Assembly: GCA_037974665.1 (NCBI GenBank)
Contig: CM075775.1
Coordinates: forward strand, 30,323,732 to 30,387,731
DNA: 64,000 nucleotides
From: Ehretia macrophylla
Taxonomy: Eukaryota; Streptophyta; Magnoliopsida; Boraginales; Ehretiaceae
Direction: 5' to 3'
Shown here: piece by piece, positions 11,127-22,634 of the stretch
Position numbering within the stretch: position 1 is the first letter of the stretch
How the letters are laid out: each line of letters opens with the position of its first letter
Translations under genes and position numbers: made by a program
Notes under the pieces: model-generated
What the model saw: only the letters and a program-made list of their open reading frames with translations
Databases searched by the model: none
What the model was told of the DNA's origin: nothing

Positions 11127-12425
11127 AAACAAATTAAAAGAGTTGTTGAACGCATGCTTATATATCCTCAAATTTGTAAACAAGTTGGTAATCAAGAACC
11201 AGTAATATGTGATGCTATATTATCTGGATTTTCTGGTCAATAAAAAGGATGGTTTGATAATTGTGTTACAATAGAAATGAGACAAAAAATTGCTCAAGCC
11301 ACTAGAATGGAAAATGGTGTTGTAGTTTCTAATTTTATTGACACAATGTGTACTACTATTCTTTAACATTTTTGTAGTCAATTTACTACTAGTTATAATA
11401 AAACTAGGATATTATTACGTAATTTACGTTGTCCTACTCTTACATCTTTTAGATAGTATAAAGATGGCTTTCCTACTAGAGTCTTCAAACAACCCGAAGC
11501 CAATGATAATCAAAGGAAAGCACAATTTGTTGATGGCTTACCTGCATTATTCGCAAAAAAAATAAGGAAAGTATTAATGAAAGATACAAACAATAATATT
11601 GTTTACAATATGTACACTTATGGTGAGTTAATAGGTGTATGTGTCAAAGAACGATTAGATCTTTGCAATCAGATAAAATTAAATTATCAAATCAAGAAAC
11701 AAGGTCTGACTGATAGACAGACTTTAGGTCAATGCTGTGAATAATTTGCTTTGGAAATTCCATCAATTAGTAGACTTAATAAGTCTAGAAGGCCTAAAAA
11801 GCCTAAGGAATATTATACTTCTCCTAAATATAAGCATAAAGCTAAAAAAGGGGGAGAGAGAAAACAGAAAAAGGGTTATACTCCTAAAGCTAAGCCTATC
11901 CCCACATATTATAGATGTGGTAAGAAAGGTCATTATGCTAATAGGTGTCGGCAATTCCGAAAAAAGATCAATGCTTTGAATTTTGATGATTACCTTAAAG
12001 AACAATTGGCCAAATTATTTGTTGATATAGATAATTTATCTAGTTCTAGTTCAAATAGCTCGGAAATAGAAGAATCTTCTTATGATGAAGTTAATAATGC
12101 TTCTTCTAAGGAGGAATCTCCTCCATGTGCTTGTAAAGTCAATAATCTTGATGATGAATATTATAAGATATTATCTCAATTTGATGATTTAAGAGTCAAT
12201 ATGATTACTGCTAATAAGTGGTTAGATGTTTTGAAATTATTAGAAGATATCAAAGATGATTCTTTAAAATCAAAGATTTTAGAACATTATACCAAAGAAA
12301 ATTCTATTGAAAAACCCATTGATAAGGTTTTCAATTCAAAACAGGGTTATAATATTAAAGATATTATTAGTCAATTAAGTGATAAAAAGGGGGAAAAAAT
12401 ACTCCTATCACTCATCATGAATTAA
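11127..12425 (+). pseudogene. viral coat protein and zinc finger, block 2a
   Basis: The plus-strand copy of the coat region. It has a stop after FSGQ (about 11,241) and further stops in the following 500 bases, then an open run through the basic region, zinc knuckle and acidic linker (11,751-12,425). In the knuckle the first Cys is Tyr (YYRCGKKGHYANRC), so metal binding is probably lost. The acidic linker reads SSSSSNSSEIEESSYDEV and then a KVNNLDDEYYKILSQFDD segment. The stretch mirrors block 1 at high similarity. Confidence 0.85.
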
Positions 12426-13438
12426 AACAGAAGTTAATAAACTTCAAAGTCAGATAAATGATCTTAGACAAGAAAATCAATTAATTAAAGAACAAATTGA
12501 TATATTTGTACATCAGGAACCTAGTTCTTCTAATACTTTACCAAGATATGGTAGATTTAAATCTTCTTAATATATTAAAGGTTATTACTACGCAAAAATA
12601 GTTGGCTAGAATTAATTTACTTGTTCAACCAAATCACATGATTAAAAATATGATTGCCTTAATTGACTCTGGTACTGATCTTAATTGTATCCAGGAAGGA
12701 TTAATCCCGACTCAATACTTTGAGAAAACTGCTCATTCCATTTCTTTTGTATCAGGAGAAAAATTAAGAGTTAAATATAAATTACCTCAAGCATTCATAT
12801 GTTATGAAAAAGTTTGCATATCTACTAGTTTTCTTTTAAATGAAAACATGGCGTGTCCTATAATTCTAGGAACTCCTTTTATAAATGAGATTATGCCAAT
12901 ATTAGGTATAGATAATCATGGAATAACAAGAACTTATAATAAAGAACCTGTGATATTTCATTTTATTACTGAACATAGAGAGAAAATTTTAAGTCAGATA
13001 GCTAATCTAATGGAAGTTAAGGAATCACATTTGAATTTTTTAAAACACGAGATGAATATCAATAATATTGATAATATGTTGAAAATTCCTAAATCATAGG
13101 ATAAAATTAAACATCTTAATCCTGAGTTCTCTTTACATATTTGTAATGATCACCCTAATGCTTTTTGGGATAGAAAGAAGCATATTGTTTCTTTACATTA
13201 TGAAAATGATTTTAATGAAAAGATGATTCCTACTAAGGCTAGGCCTTGTCAGATGAATCAGGAATATCTTGATTTATGTAAAAAAGAGATAACTAGTCTT
13301 ATAGATAAGCATCTTATCAGAAAGTCATACTCCTCATGGAGTTGTACCGCTTTTTATGTCAATAAACATGCAGAACAAGAAAAAGGTAATCCTAGACTTG
13401 TTATCAATTGTAAACTGGTTAATAAAGTGTTGAAATAG
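12426..13438 (+). pseudogene. viral aspartic protease to early RT, block 2a
   Basis: The protease active site IDSGTDLNC is present (Ala to Thr after DSG, still compatible with the fold). The Trp codon of KW(L) upstream is a TAG at about 12,599. A stop replaces Gln at about 13,097, and another ends the run at 13,436-13,438, just before the RT palm. Comparison with the other copies shows each stop is a single-base change. It is one arm of the palindrome to about 13,418. Confidence 0.85.
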
Positions 13439-14527
13439 ATTAGGTATCCTATTCCTAATAAGAAAGATCTTTTGGATCGATTGCATAATGCATTAATATT
13501 TTCAAATTTTGATCTTAAATTTGGATATTGGCAGATACAAATTAATGAAAAAGACAGATATAAAACTGCTTTTGCTGTCCTGATTGGACATTATAAATGG
13601 AATGTTATGTCATTTGGATTAAAGAATGCTCCTTCTGAATTTCAAAATATCATGAATGATATTTTTATCCCTTATAGTGATTTTATAATTGTTTATATTG
13701 ATAATATCTTAGTTTTTTCTAAAGATATTCAACAACATTTCAAGCATCTTGAAATATTCAAGAAGATAGTCATACATAATGGTCTTGTTATTTCGAAACC
13801 AAAAATGATGTTATTCCAAACTAAAGTTAGATTTCTTGGTCATAATATTGAAAAAGGAAAGATTATTCCTATTAATATAAATATTGAATTTGCTTCTAAA
13901 TTTTCTGATCAAATAACTGATAAAACTCAGTTACAAAGATTTCTTGGCAGTTTAAATTATATTTTGTCATACTATAAAAATCTTGCTACAGATATAGCTA
14001 TCTTATATGATAGACTTAAAAAGAACCCAGGACCATGGACAAATATTCATACTACGAAAGTTAAGTTGATAAAATCCAAGGTAAAAAATTTGCCTTGTTT
14101 AATGCTTGCAAATCCCACTTGGGAAAAAATTGTGGAAACTGATGCATCAAATATAGGATTTGGAGGAATTTTAAAACAAATTCATCCTCAGACAAAACAA
14201 GAATATCTTGTTCGGTTTCATTCAGGAAAATGGAATATTAGTCAACAAAAATATGCGACTATTGCAAAAGAGATTCTTTTGATTGTTAAATGTGTTTTAA
14301 AATTTCATGATGATTTATATTGTCAGAAATTTTTGATCAGAACGGATTGTCAAGCAGCAAAATATATGTTTGATAAAGATTTTAAACGTGATGTTTCTAA
14401 GCAAATGTTTGCTAGATGGCAAGCTAATCTTGCCCATTTCGCTTTCAAAATTGATTATATCAAAAGAAATAAAAATTCTCTTCCTAATTTCTTAACTCGT
14501 GAATTTTTGCAGGATGATCCCAGCTAG
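13439..14527 (+). pseudogene. viral reverse transcriptase and RNase H, block 2a
   Basis: This is the longest viral frame (351 codons from the first Met at 13,472). The RT finger/palm text includes NFDLKFGYWQIQINEKDR and SFGLKNAPSEFQNIMND. The catalytic box reads YIDN instead of YIDD. RNase H follows with ETDAS, KYATIAKEIL and RTDCQ, but its last catalytic Asp is Asn (LPNFLTRE). RT copies pregenomic RNA into DNA and RNase H removes the template, so these substitutions should abolish both activities. The stop at 14,525-14,527 overlaps the next ORF. Confidence 0.9.
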
Positions 14528-15790
14528 GGGAGGATCCTCTAACCCTAATAGAGGAAGAGGCAGAGGACGTAGCTTTGATCCTAATAGGGTCATTGCAGGG
14601 AAAAAATTGGTCAATCTTGGTGGGATCACTATTGATCCATCACACCCTGATTTTGAAAAAAACAAAAAGGTTATTGAAGAAAGCAGTAATGTTGATAAGC
14701 AGTGGATCAATGATCCTTGGTACCTTATGGAACGATATTTGACTAATTATATGTTTTCTGTACTTTATTACAAGTCCAGGGTATATTTTGAATCAATTTT
14801 GCAAGTCACAAATTCATGTGATATTGAACATTTCAAGAAGAATAATACTCTTCCGATTTATACTTATAGTAAAATCTATATTAAGAAAATTATTTCTCCA
14901 AATGAATGGGGAATCAGTACTTTAAATAAAAGGCAATTTACTCTTGATAAAAATACTTATCATTTCAATTATTGGAATTATGTGGAAGTATTTTCCAAAG
15001 TTTTCTTATATGAAAAGCCTCAGCATAAACATTCTTGGTTTATTAAATTCAATCCCGAAATTTTTCAAAGCCACAGGTTTCCTACATGGATTCACCAATT
15101 GTGGAAAAGTTTTGGACCCCCGGTCAAAATTCTCATTGATCCTTATAAAGGACTTTTTACTGAATGGTTGGCAATTTGTCCCCATATTGGAAATGATCCT
15201 GATCTTTATATTGAAGGATCAAGTTCTTTATTTTTCTTTATGGAATTTGGTCTCCCATGAATATGGAAATGGATCCCTATCGCGGAGAAAAACAAAGAAA
15301 AAATATTTTGTTTAAAAAGAAAATTTTTTTCAAAATTCTGGCAAAAACTCTTAAAAATTGATCCAGAGACAAAGAAACCTTATGGTCAATCAACAATTAA
15401 TAAAATCTCTCAAACGATAGCAATCTATCAGGAACATATGGAAGAAAATAAAAGGAAGACTCAAGAAAAGGAACTCATTTTTCCCATATCTTGCGTAAAA
15501 TCCAAATGAGGAAATAAATTAGCAGTCATGAAGAGGTGATGGCCTCATATCTTGATGAAGTCAAGGAATATTTCCTCAGACATTTTAAAAGTGCAGTTAA
15601 TACTGACTCGACATTAGAAGACACCTCGATGAGGTCCTCCAATGCCTATGGAGTTTTAGCAGGTGAATCACAAGATCCCAATGAGGATATCCCATCCTCT
15701 CAAGATGTGCTGGCAGAAGATTTGTTCGACAGCTTGAAGGATAAATTAATCAAAAAAGCAAAAGAAAAAAGAAAAGCAAAAGCTGTCTGA
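14514..15790 (+). pseudogene. viral ORF3, unknown function, block 2a
   Basis: An ORF overlapping the end of the RNase H frame by a few bases (ATG at 14,514). The N-terminus is Gly/Arg-rich (GGSSNPNRGRGRGRSFDPNR), suggesting nucleic-acid binding. A Trp/Phe-rich middle follows (KHSWFIKFNPEIF, WIHQLWKSFGPP), then a Lys-rich C-terminus ending KEKRKAKAV. A stop at about 15,258 falls where the other copy has Trp, a frameshift follows near 15,470, and about 100 bp present in block 3 (34 codons after VIEESSN) is missing. By position it could be a transactivator-type gene or the unassigned downstream ORF known from florendoviruses. I cannot identify it by motif. Confidence 0.7.
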
Positions 15791-16496
15791 AGACATCAAT
15801 TATGCCTTTGGACAATTATGCAAAAAGAAAAGCCAAACTTTACGGAAAAGCAAATTTTGCTTTATTAAAGCTGTTTGCTACCGGCAGTCGGTGGAATGCC
15901 ACTGTTGTTGCTTTTAGGATAATTTCTATTTACTTTTTATAAAGTTTTTGTCTTATAGACACGTTTTGTAGAGGGACCCCGGATTTCAAAGTTTTCAAAT
16001 ATGGTCTGAGTTGTTTTTAATTTTGCTTTGAGTTCCGCCTAGTTGTATAAATTCAGGGCTTTAGGATTTTTTTTAGGCAGAGCTCTAGAGAGAGCAGCTT
16101 ACGACTTTCCTTTCATATTTTGTAAACATTTATATATTTTTAATCAATCGAAGAAAACTTATTTCTTCAGGTATACTCTTTTTAATTTTACATTCTTGTT
16201 TACTTTATTTCTTTCTTCATTGCCGCCTAATATGGCAGGCTAATTGCTAAACTGTCTGTAACCACCATGGATCTCTAGACATGTCACTCTATATTATGAG
16301 GTAGACACAGTTGTGGGTAGAACATTGATGTTGTGGTAAGATGATGCTCAAGGTTGTCACTTTGTCGCTATAGTCGCACCTTGGCCCTTTGTCATGTTTT
16401 GTGTGGGCTGTTTTGTGTTGACTCGGTTGACTGAATAGCCAGAGTACTCAGTCTGGAAATCCATTAACAATGTATCCCCATGCCTGGGCCTCCTTG
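15791..16496 (+). promoter_or_regulatory. viral intergenic region with pregenomic promoter
   Basis: A non-coding interval between ORF3 and the primer-binding site. A TATA box (TATAAAT, 16,046-16,052) sits where caulimovirids place the pregenomic RNA promoter, and a ~450-nt leader would follow to the primer site. Block 3 carries the same box at 21,003-21,009 on the other strand. Whether it is active in the plant cannot be read from the sequence. Confidence 0.65.
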
Positions 16497-16513
16497 TGGT
16501 ATCGGAGCCATGG
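16497..16513 (+). other. viral Met-tRNA primer-binding site
   Basis: TGGTATCGGAGCCATGG closely matches the complement of the initiator Met-tRNA 3' end (TGGTATCAGAGCC). This is where minus-strand DNA synthesis starts, and it is the conventional position 1 of a Caulimoviridae genome. Confidence 0.8.
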
Positions 16514-16576
16514 AGCCTCTTTGAGGTTACTTAGAGTAAACATGGTTGGAAGCAGACAGTTTAGTATTCTGTTATT

Positions 16577-17650
16577 ATGCTTTCTACATTTAGAAAGAAA
16601 ACTAATATAAAAAATGCAAAGAAGGAAGAATATGATCTTCCCAAACAACTTGATTTGTTAAAAAAATGGACTATTCCTCATGTTCAACCTAATACTATTT
16701 ATCAAAGTTGTGTATTTGAGAATCTGGGTCTTAAGCATGTCGTTAAGACTGTTGAACAATCAGTCCCTATGGAAGATGATGAGTTAACAATTAAATTATT
16801 ATCTAATGATGATATATTGCGTCATGATTCTACGCATAATTATTTGCATATAGGACTTATTCAAATTGATTTTAAGCCTCTTACATTAGGAGGATTAAAT
16901 GAAAGTTTTATTGCAGTTCTTAGAGATGCTAGGAACTTAGATTGGAGACAATCTTTGATGGGAATAACCCAGTACAGTTTGGCTTATGGACCAGTTTATT
17001 TTAATGTTCGTCCCAATTTACAGCTTTCTTTATCTGATAGAAATATACGTGAAGCTGTTACTTTATATGTAAAAACCAAATGATATAATTATATGCCTCA
17101 CTCAGAAACTATGAGTATATGTTATAGAATTTATTACAAGGTTCTTTATACTTTGAACCCTAACTGCAGATTACAAAATGAAATTGGTAGTACAGTTTTG
17201 ATTGAGACTAATTTGTCTAGATCCCAGATTACTACTCGTAGAATGATAGAATAGGAAGAAATAGACTTTCCTAAAAATTGGAAACTTGAAAAGGTGACTC
17301 CTGGTCAACCTAAAACTCAATCTGATTTATCTGAAGTTGTTCAGACTTCTGAATGTGATGTTTTCTTAAGATTTAAACAAGAACCTACAATTACTAGGTC
17401 TTTTTCATCTTTTTCATCGAATCATTCTTATATTTCCCCTATTGTTGAGCTTCATCAATCTTTAAGGGCTTCTACTTCTTATATTCGAGAAGATCTTAAT
17501 AAAGATATAGACAACTATAAACCTCCGTCAGAAGAAGGTGAAATTATACAACCTGAAAAAATTGATGGAATAACGATTTCTAAAAATCAAATTCCTCATG
17601 GAATTGTTAGGGAGGAAATTACCCCATCTGAAATGAGTTTTCATATATGA
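16577..17650 (+). pseudogene. viral ORF1, movement protein
   Basis: The first ORF after the primer site, 80 nt downstream. It resembles 30K-superfamily movement proteins: an acidic/hydrophobic core (ELTIKLLSNDDILRH), then LTLGGLNESFIAVLRDARN and SLAYGPVYFNVRPNLQ. These proteins enlarge plasmodesmata for cell-to-cell spread. The frame is broken by TGA at 17,081 and TAG near 17,252, both at places where Trp would be natural. The final TGA (17,648-17,650) overlaps the ATG of ORF2 in an ATGA arrangement, so ORF1 and ORF2 are separate genes in this virus. Confidence 0.75.
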
Positions 17651-18830
17651 CGACAACCAGACTCACTTTCAGCCCAGGCAATTGGGAAAAAACTTATGTT
17701 AATAATGAATTTTTGAATGCTCACTAGCAACCTTTTAGAGAGTGGATTTCTTCAAATTTAGATACTAGCCACTGGCAAAGTATTAAAAATCAGTATTATG
17801 ATTTTATGAGAGAAAAACCAAAAAATTATAAATTTGTTCCTTTGTTTATAGACCATTATGTTTCTTTAGCTATAAATACAATTGAAAGAGAATAGATTGA
17901 TGTCCAAGGTCAAAAGGAAAAATCTGTTTTTCCTCCTACTAAACCATTAATTATTGGAAAAGACGATTTGCAGATAAAATCGAAAGTTTTTCTTAAGTTA
18001 TTTGAAGATGGTAATGCCACAGTTATGATAAAGTAGATTAACGCTTTAGCTAAGTAAGGAAATTATACTAACTGTACTTTACAAATAGTAGGAGAACAGT
18101 TATTAATTTTAAATAAAAAAAATTGATCAAATTCTTGATAAAGTTAAGGCACAGTCTGAATTGCAGACTTCTCATCCACAAATTTCTCATTTAAAGGGAA
18201 AAACTATTGAAGGAGACTCTTCTCGCGCTCAAATTGTAAAAACAGGTTTTCAGCCTGCTCCTAAAATGGAAGGATTTAAGCTAGATCCTGAGTCAAAAAT
18301 TGACAACTTGATTAATAAAAATTTAGTTCATTTACATATTGTATTATTGTCCGATCTAGGATCTGATAGATCTACACAGATTAATTCTGATAGTTCTCAG
18401 TCAGAAGATGAACTAACTTCTCAAAATATTGAATCAATAATGAATATTTTAGAGAAAGCAAATAAAATTGAAAAAGGATATTCTAGTAAATTTGCTAGTA
18501 AACCTAAGAATAATAGGTATTATTATCCACGTCCTACTCCTCAAGATATCTTATACGAGGAAGATACTACTAATTTTAGTAAAAATGCTAGTTTTGATCA
18601 TCGTACCATCTATGAATGGAATATTGATGGAATAACTGACAAACAAGTTAAAAGAGTTGTTGAACGCATGCTTATGTATGCTCAAATTTGTAAACAAGAT
18701 GGTAATCAAGAACCAATAAAATGTGATGCTATATTATCTGGATTTTCTGGTCAATTAATAGGATGGTTTGATAATTGTGTTACTATAGAAATGAGACAAG
18801 AAATTGCTTAAGCCACCAGAATGGAAAATG
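17647..18830 (+). pseudogene. viral ORF2 N-terminus to coat protein, block 2b
   Basis: The start of the polyprotein ORF, ATG at 17,647 (MTTTRLTFSPGNWEKTYVNN). The N-terminal part has several in-frame stops (about 17,726, 17,893, 18,034 and 18,055) and a frameshift in an A-run near 18,115. From 18,161 the frame is open through the N-terminal coat region (NRYYYPRPTPQDILYEEDT) into the conserved coat text (RTIYEWNIDGITDKQVKRVV) and stops at 18,809 where Gln stands in other copies. This is the only copy in the window that contains the ORF2 N-terminus. Confidence 0.8.
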
Positions 18831-20565
18831 GTATTGTAGTTTCTAATGTTGTTTACACATTGTGTGCTACTATTCTTGAACATTTTTGTAGTCAATTTAC
18901 TACTAGTTATGATAGAACTAGGACATTATTACGTAATTTACGTTGTCCTACTCTTACATCTTTTAGATGGTATAAAGATGTCTTTCTCACTAGAGTCTTC
19001 GAACTACCCAAAGCCAATGATAATCAATGGAAATCACAATTTGTCAAGGAAAGTATTAATTAAAGTTACAAACAATAATATTATTTACAATATGTACACT
19101 TATGGTGAGTTAATAGGTGTATGTGTCGAAGAATGATTAGATCTTTGCAATCAGATAAAATTAAATTATCAAATCAAGAAACAAGGTCTGACTGATAGAC
19201 AGACTTTAGGTCAATTTTGTGAACAATTTGCTATGAAAATTCCATCTACTAGTAGACTTAATAAGTCTAGAAGGCCTAAAAAGCCTAAGGAATGTTATAC
19301 TTCTCCTAAATATAAGCATAAAGCTAAAAAGATGATAGAGAGAAAATAGAAAAAGGGTTATATTCCTAAAGCTAAGCCTATCCCCACATATTATAGATGT
19401 GGTAAGAAAGGGTATTATTCTAATAGGTGTCGGCAATTCCGAAAAAAGATCAACGATTTGAATCTTGATGATCACCTTAAAGAACAATTGGCCAAATTAT
19501 TTGTTGATATAGATAATTTATCTAGTTCTAGTTCAGATAGATCAGAAATAGAAGAATCTTCTTATGATGAAGTTAATAATGCTTCTTCTAAGGAGGAATC
19601 TCCTCCATGTGCTTGTAAAGTCAATAATCTTGATGATGAATATTATAAGATATTATCTCAATTTGATGATTTAAGAGTCAATATGATTACTGCTGATAAG
19701 TGGTTAGATGTTTTGAAATTATTAGAAGATATCAAAGATGATTCTTTAAAATCAAAGATTTTGGAACATTATTCCAAAGAAAATTCTATTGAAAAACCCA
19801 TTGATAAGGTTTTCAGTTCAAAACAGGGTTATAATATTAAAGATCTTATTAGTCAATTAAGTGATAAAAAGGGAAAAAATACTCCTATCACTCATCATGA
19901 ATTAAAACAAGAAGTTAATAAACTTCAAAGTCAGATCAATGATCTTAGACAAGAAATCAATTAATTAAAGAACAAATTGATATGTTTGTACATCAGGAAC
20001 CTAGTTCTTCAAATACTTTACCAGATGCTATGGTAAATTTAAATCTTCTTAATATATTGAAGGTTATTACTACGCAAAAATGGTTGGTTAGAATTAATTT
20101 ACTTGTTCAACCAAATCACATGATTAAAAATATGATTGCCTTAATTGACTCTGGTGCTGATCTTAAATGTATCCAGGAAGGATTAATCCCGACTCAATAC
20201 TTTGAGAAAACTGTTCATTTCATTTCTTCTACATCAAGAGAAAAATTAAGAGTTAAATATAAATTACCTCAAGCATTCATATGTTATGAAAAAGTTTGCA
20301 TATCTACTAGTTTTTTTTTAATTGAAAACATGACGTGTCCTATAATTCTAGGAACTCCTTTTATAAATGCGATTATGCCAATATTAGGAATAGATAATAA
20401 TGGAATAACAGGAACTTATAATAAAGAACCTGTGATATTTCGTTTTATTACTGAACCTAGAGAGAAAATTTTAGGTCCGATAGCTAATCTAATGAAAGCA
20501 AAGGAATTACATTTGAATTTCTTAAAACACGAGATAAATATCAATAATATTGATACCACAATGAG
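18831..20565 (+). pseudogene. viral coat, zinc finger and protease, block 2b
   Basis: Continuation of the coat gene with a ~30-bp deletion near 19,048 that removes the text around VDGLPASFAEKI, and stops near 19,135 and 19,347. The zinc knuckle has lost two ligands (YYRCGKKGYYSNRC). The acidic linker is open from 19,458 to 19,964. The protease keeps IDSGADLKC. The block breaks off after NINNIDT at about 20,556-20,565, where the sequence switches to the reverse complement of the viral leader. Confidence 0.85.
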
Positions 20566-21264
20566 GCCCAGGCATGGGGATACAGTGTTAATGGATTTTC
20601 AGACTGAGTACTCTGGCTATACGGTCAACCGAGTCAACACAAAACAACCCACACAAAACATGACAAAGGGCCAAGGTGCGACTATGGCGACAAAGTGACA
20701 GCCTTGAGCATCGTCTTACCACAACATCAATGTTTTACCCACAACTGTGTCTACCTCATAATATAGAGTGACATGTCTAGAGATCCACGGTGGTTACAGA
20801 TAGTTTAGCAATTGGCCTGCCATATTAGGCGGCAATGAAGAAAGAAATAAAATAAACAAGAATGTAAAATAAAAGAGAGTATACCTGAAGAAATAAGTTT
20901 TCTTCGATTGATTAAAAATATACAAATGTTTACAAAATATGAAAGGAAAGTCGTAAGTAGCTCTCTCTAGAGCTCTGCCTAAAAAAAATCCTAAAGCCCT
21001 GAATTTATACAATTGGGCAGAACTCAAAGCAAGATTAAAAACAACTCAGACCGGATTTGAAAACTTTGAAATTCGGGGTTCCTATACAAAATGTGTCTAT
21101 AAGACAAAAACTTTATAAAAAGTAAATAGGAATTATCCTAAAAGCAACAACAGTGGCATTCCACCGTCTATCGGTAGCAAACAGCTTTAATAAAGCAAAA
21201 TTTTATTTTCCACAAAGTTCGGGTTTTCTTTTTGCATAATTGTCCAAAGGCATAATTGATGTCT
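20566..21264 (-). promoter_or_regulatory. viral intergenic region, block 3
   Basis: Reverse-strand copy of the leader and promoter region, TATA at 21,003-21,009. Its terminus at 20,551-20,558 is the first 7-8 nt of the primer-binding site (complement TGGTATCA), so the block stops at the tRNA primer position. Confidence 0.7.
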
Positions 21265-22634
21265 TCAGACAGCTTTTGTTTTTCCTTTTTCTTTTGCTTT
21301 TTTGATTAATTCATCATTCAAACAAATCTTCTGCCAGTACATCTTGAGATGATGGGATATCCTCATTGGGATCTTATGATTAACCTGCTAAAACTCCATA
21401 GGCATTGGAGGACGTCATCGAGGTGTCTTCTGATGTCGAATCAGTATCAACTGCACTTTTAAAGTGTCTGAAGAAATCTTCCTTGACTTCTTCAAGATAT
21501 GAGGCTATCACCTCTTCATGACTGCTAATTTGTTTCCTCATTTGGATTTTACTCAAGATATGGGAAAAATGAGATTTCTTTTCTTGAGTCTTCCTTTTAT
21601 TTTCTTTCATCTGTTCCTGATAGATTGCTATCGTCTGAGAGATTTCATTAATTGTTGATTGACCATAAGGTTTCTTTGTCTCTGGATCAATTTTCAAGAG
21701 TTTTTGCCAAAATTTTGAAAGAAATTTTTTTTTTAAACAAAACATTTTTTCTTTGTTTTTCTCCGCGATAGGGATCCATTTCCATATCCATGAGAGACCA
21801 AATTCTATAAAGAAAATAAGGAACTTGATCCTTCAATATAAAGATCAGGATCATTTCCAATATGGGGACAAATTGCCAACCATTTAGTAAAAAGTCCTTT
21901 ATAAGGATCAGGGAGAATTTTGACCGGGGGTCCAAAACTTTTCCTCCATTGATGAATCCATGCAGGAAACCGGCGATTTTGAAAAATTTCAGGATTGAAT
22001 TTAATAAACCAAGAATGTTTATGCTGAGGGTTTTCATATAAGAAAACTTTGAAAAATGCTTCCACATAATCCCAATAATTGAAATGATAAATATTTTTAT
22101 CAAGAATAAATTGTCTTTCATTTAAAGTACTGATTCCCCATTCATTTGGAGAAATAATTTTCTTAATATAGATTTTACTATAAGTATAAATCGGAAGAGT
22201 ATTATTCTTCTTGAAATGTTCAATATCACATGAATTTGTGACTTGCAAAGTTGATTCGAAATATACCCTGGACTTGTAATAAAGTACAGGAAACATATAA
22301 TTAGTCAAATATCGTTCCATAAGGTACCAAGTATCATTAATCCACTGCTTATTAGCATTTTTAAGAGGAAAAATTACCTCATCATGATGGGACATTTCAA
22401 AGGAGTCATCAGACTCTTCATATTCAACTGCATGAGCATAAGATGATGATTGAGCAGTATTACTGCTTTCTTCAATAACCTTTTTGATTTTTTCAAAATC
22501 CATGTATGATGGATCAATAGTGATCCCACCAAAATTGACCATTTTTTCCCAACAATAACCCTATTAGGATCAAAGCTACGTCCTCTGCCTCTTCCCCTAT
22601 TAGGGTTAGAGGATCCTCCCTTAGCGGGGATCAT
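21265..22634 (-). pseudogene. viral ORF3, block 3
   Basis: Minus-strand copy of the unknown ORF3 with the same Gly/Arg-rich N-terminus. It keeps an extra acidic segment (AQSSSYAHAVEYEESDDSF and following) missing from block 2a. It carries a one-base deletion in an A-run near 22,548 and another in a T-run near 21,810, plus a stop at about 21,380. Its Trp codon at the site of the block 2a stop is intact, so the two copies bear different lesions and were inactivated independently. Confidence 0.7.

Noticed and set aside
10203-11565. Frames on the strand opposite the viral coat and zinc-finger genes
   Set aside because: They are antisense shadows that repeat wherever the viral segment repeats, and the coding-strand reading has recognisable domains.
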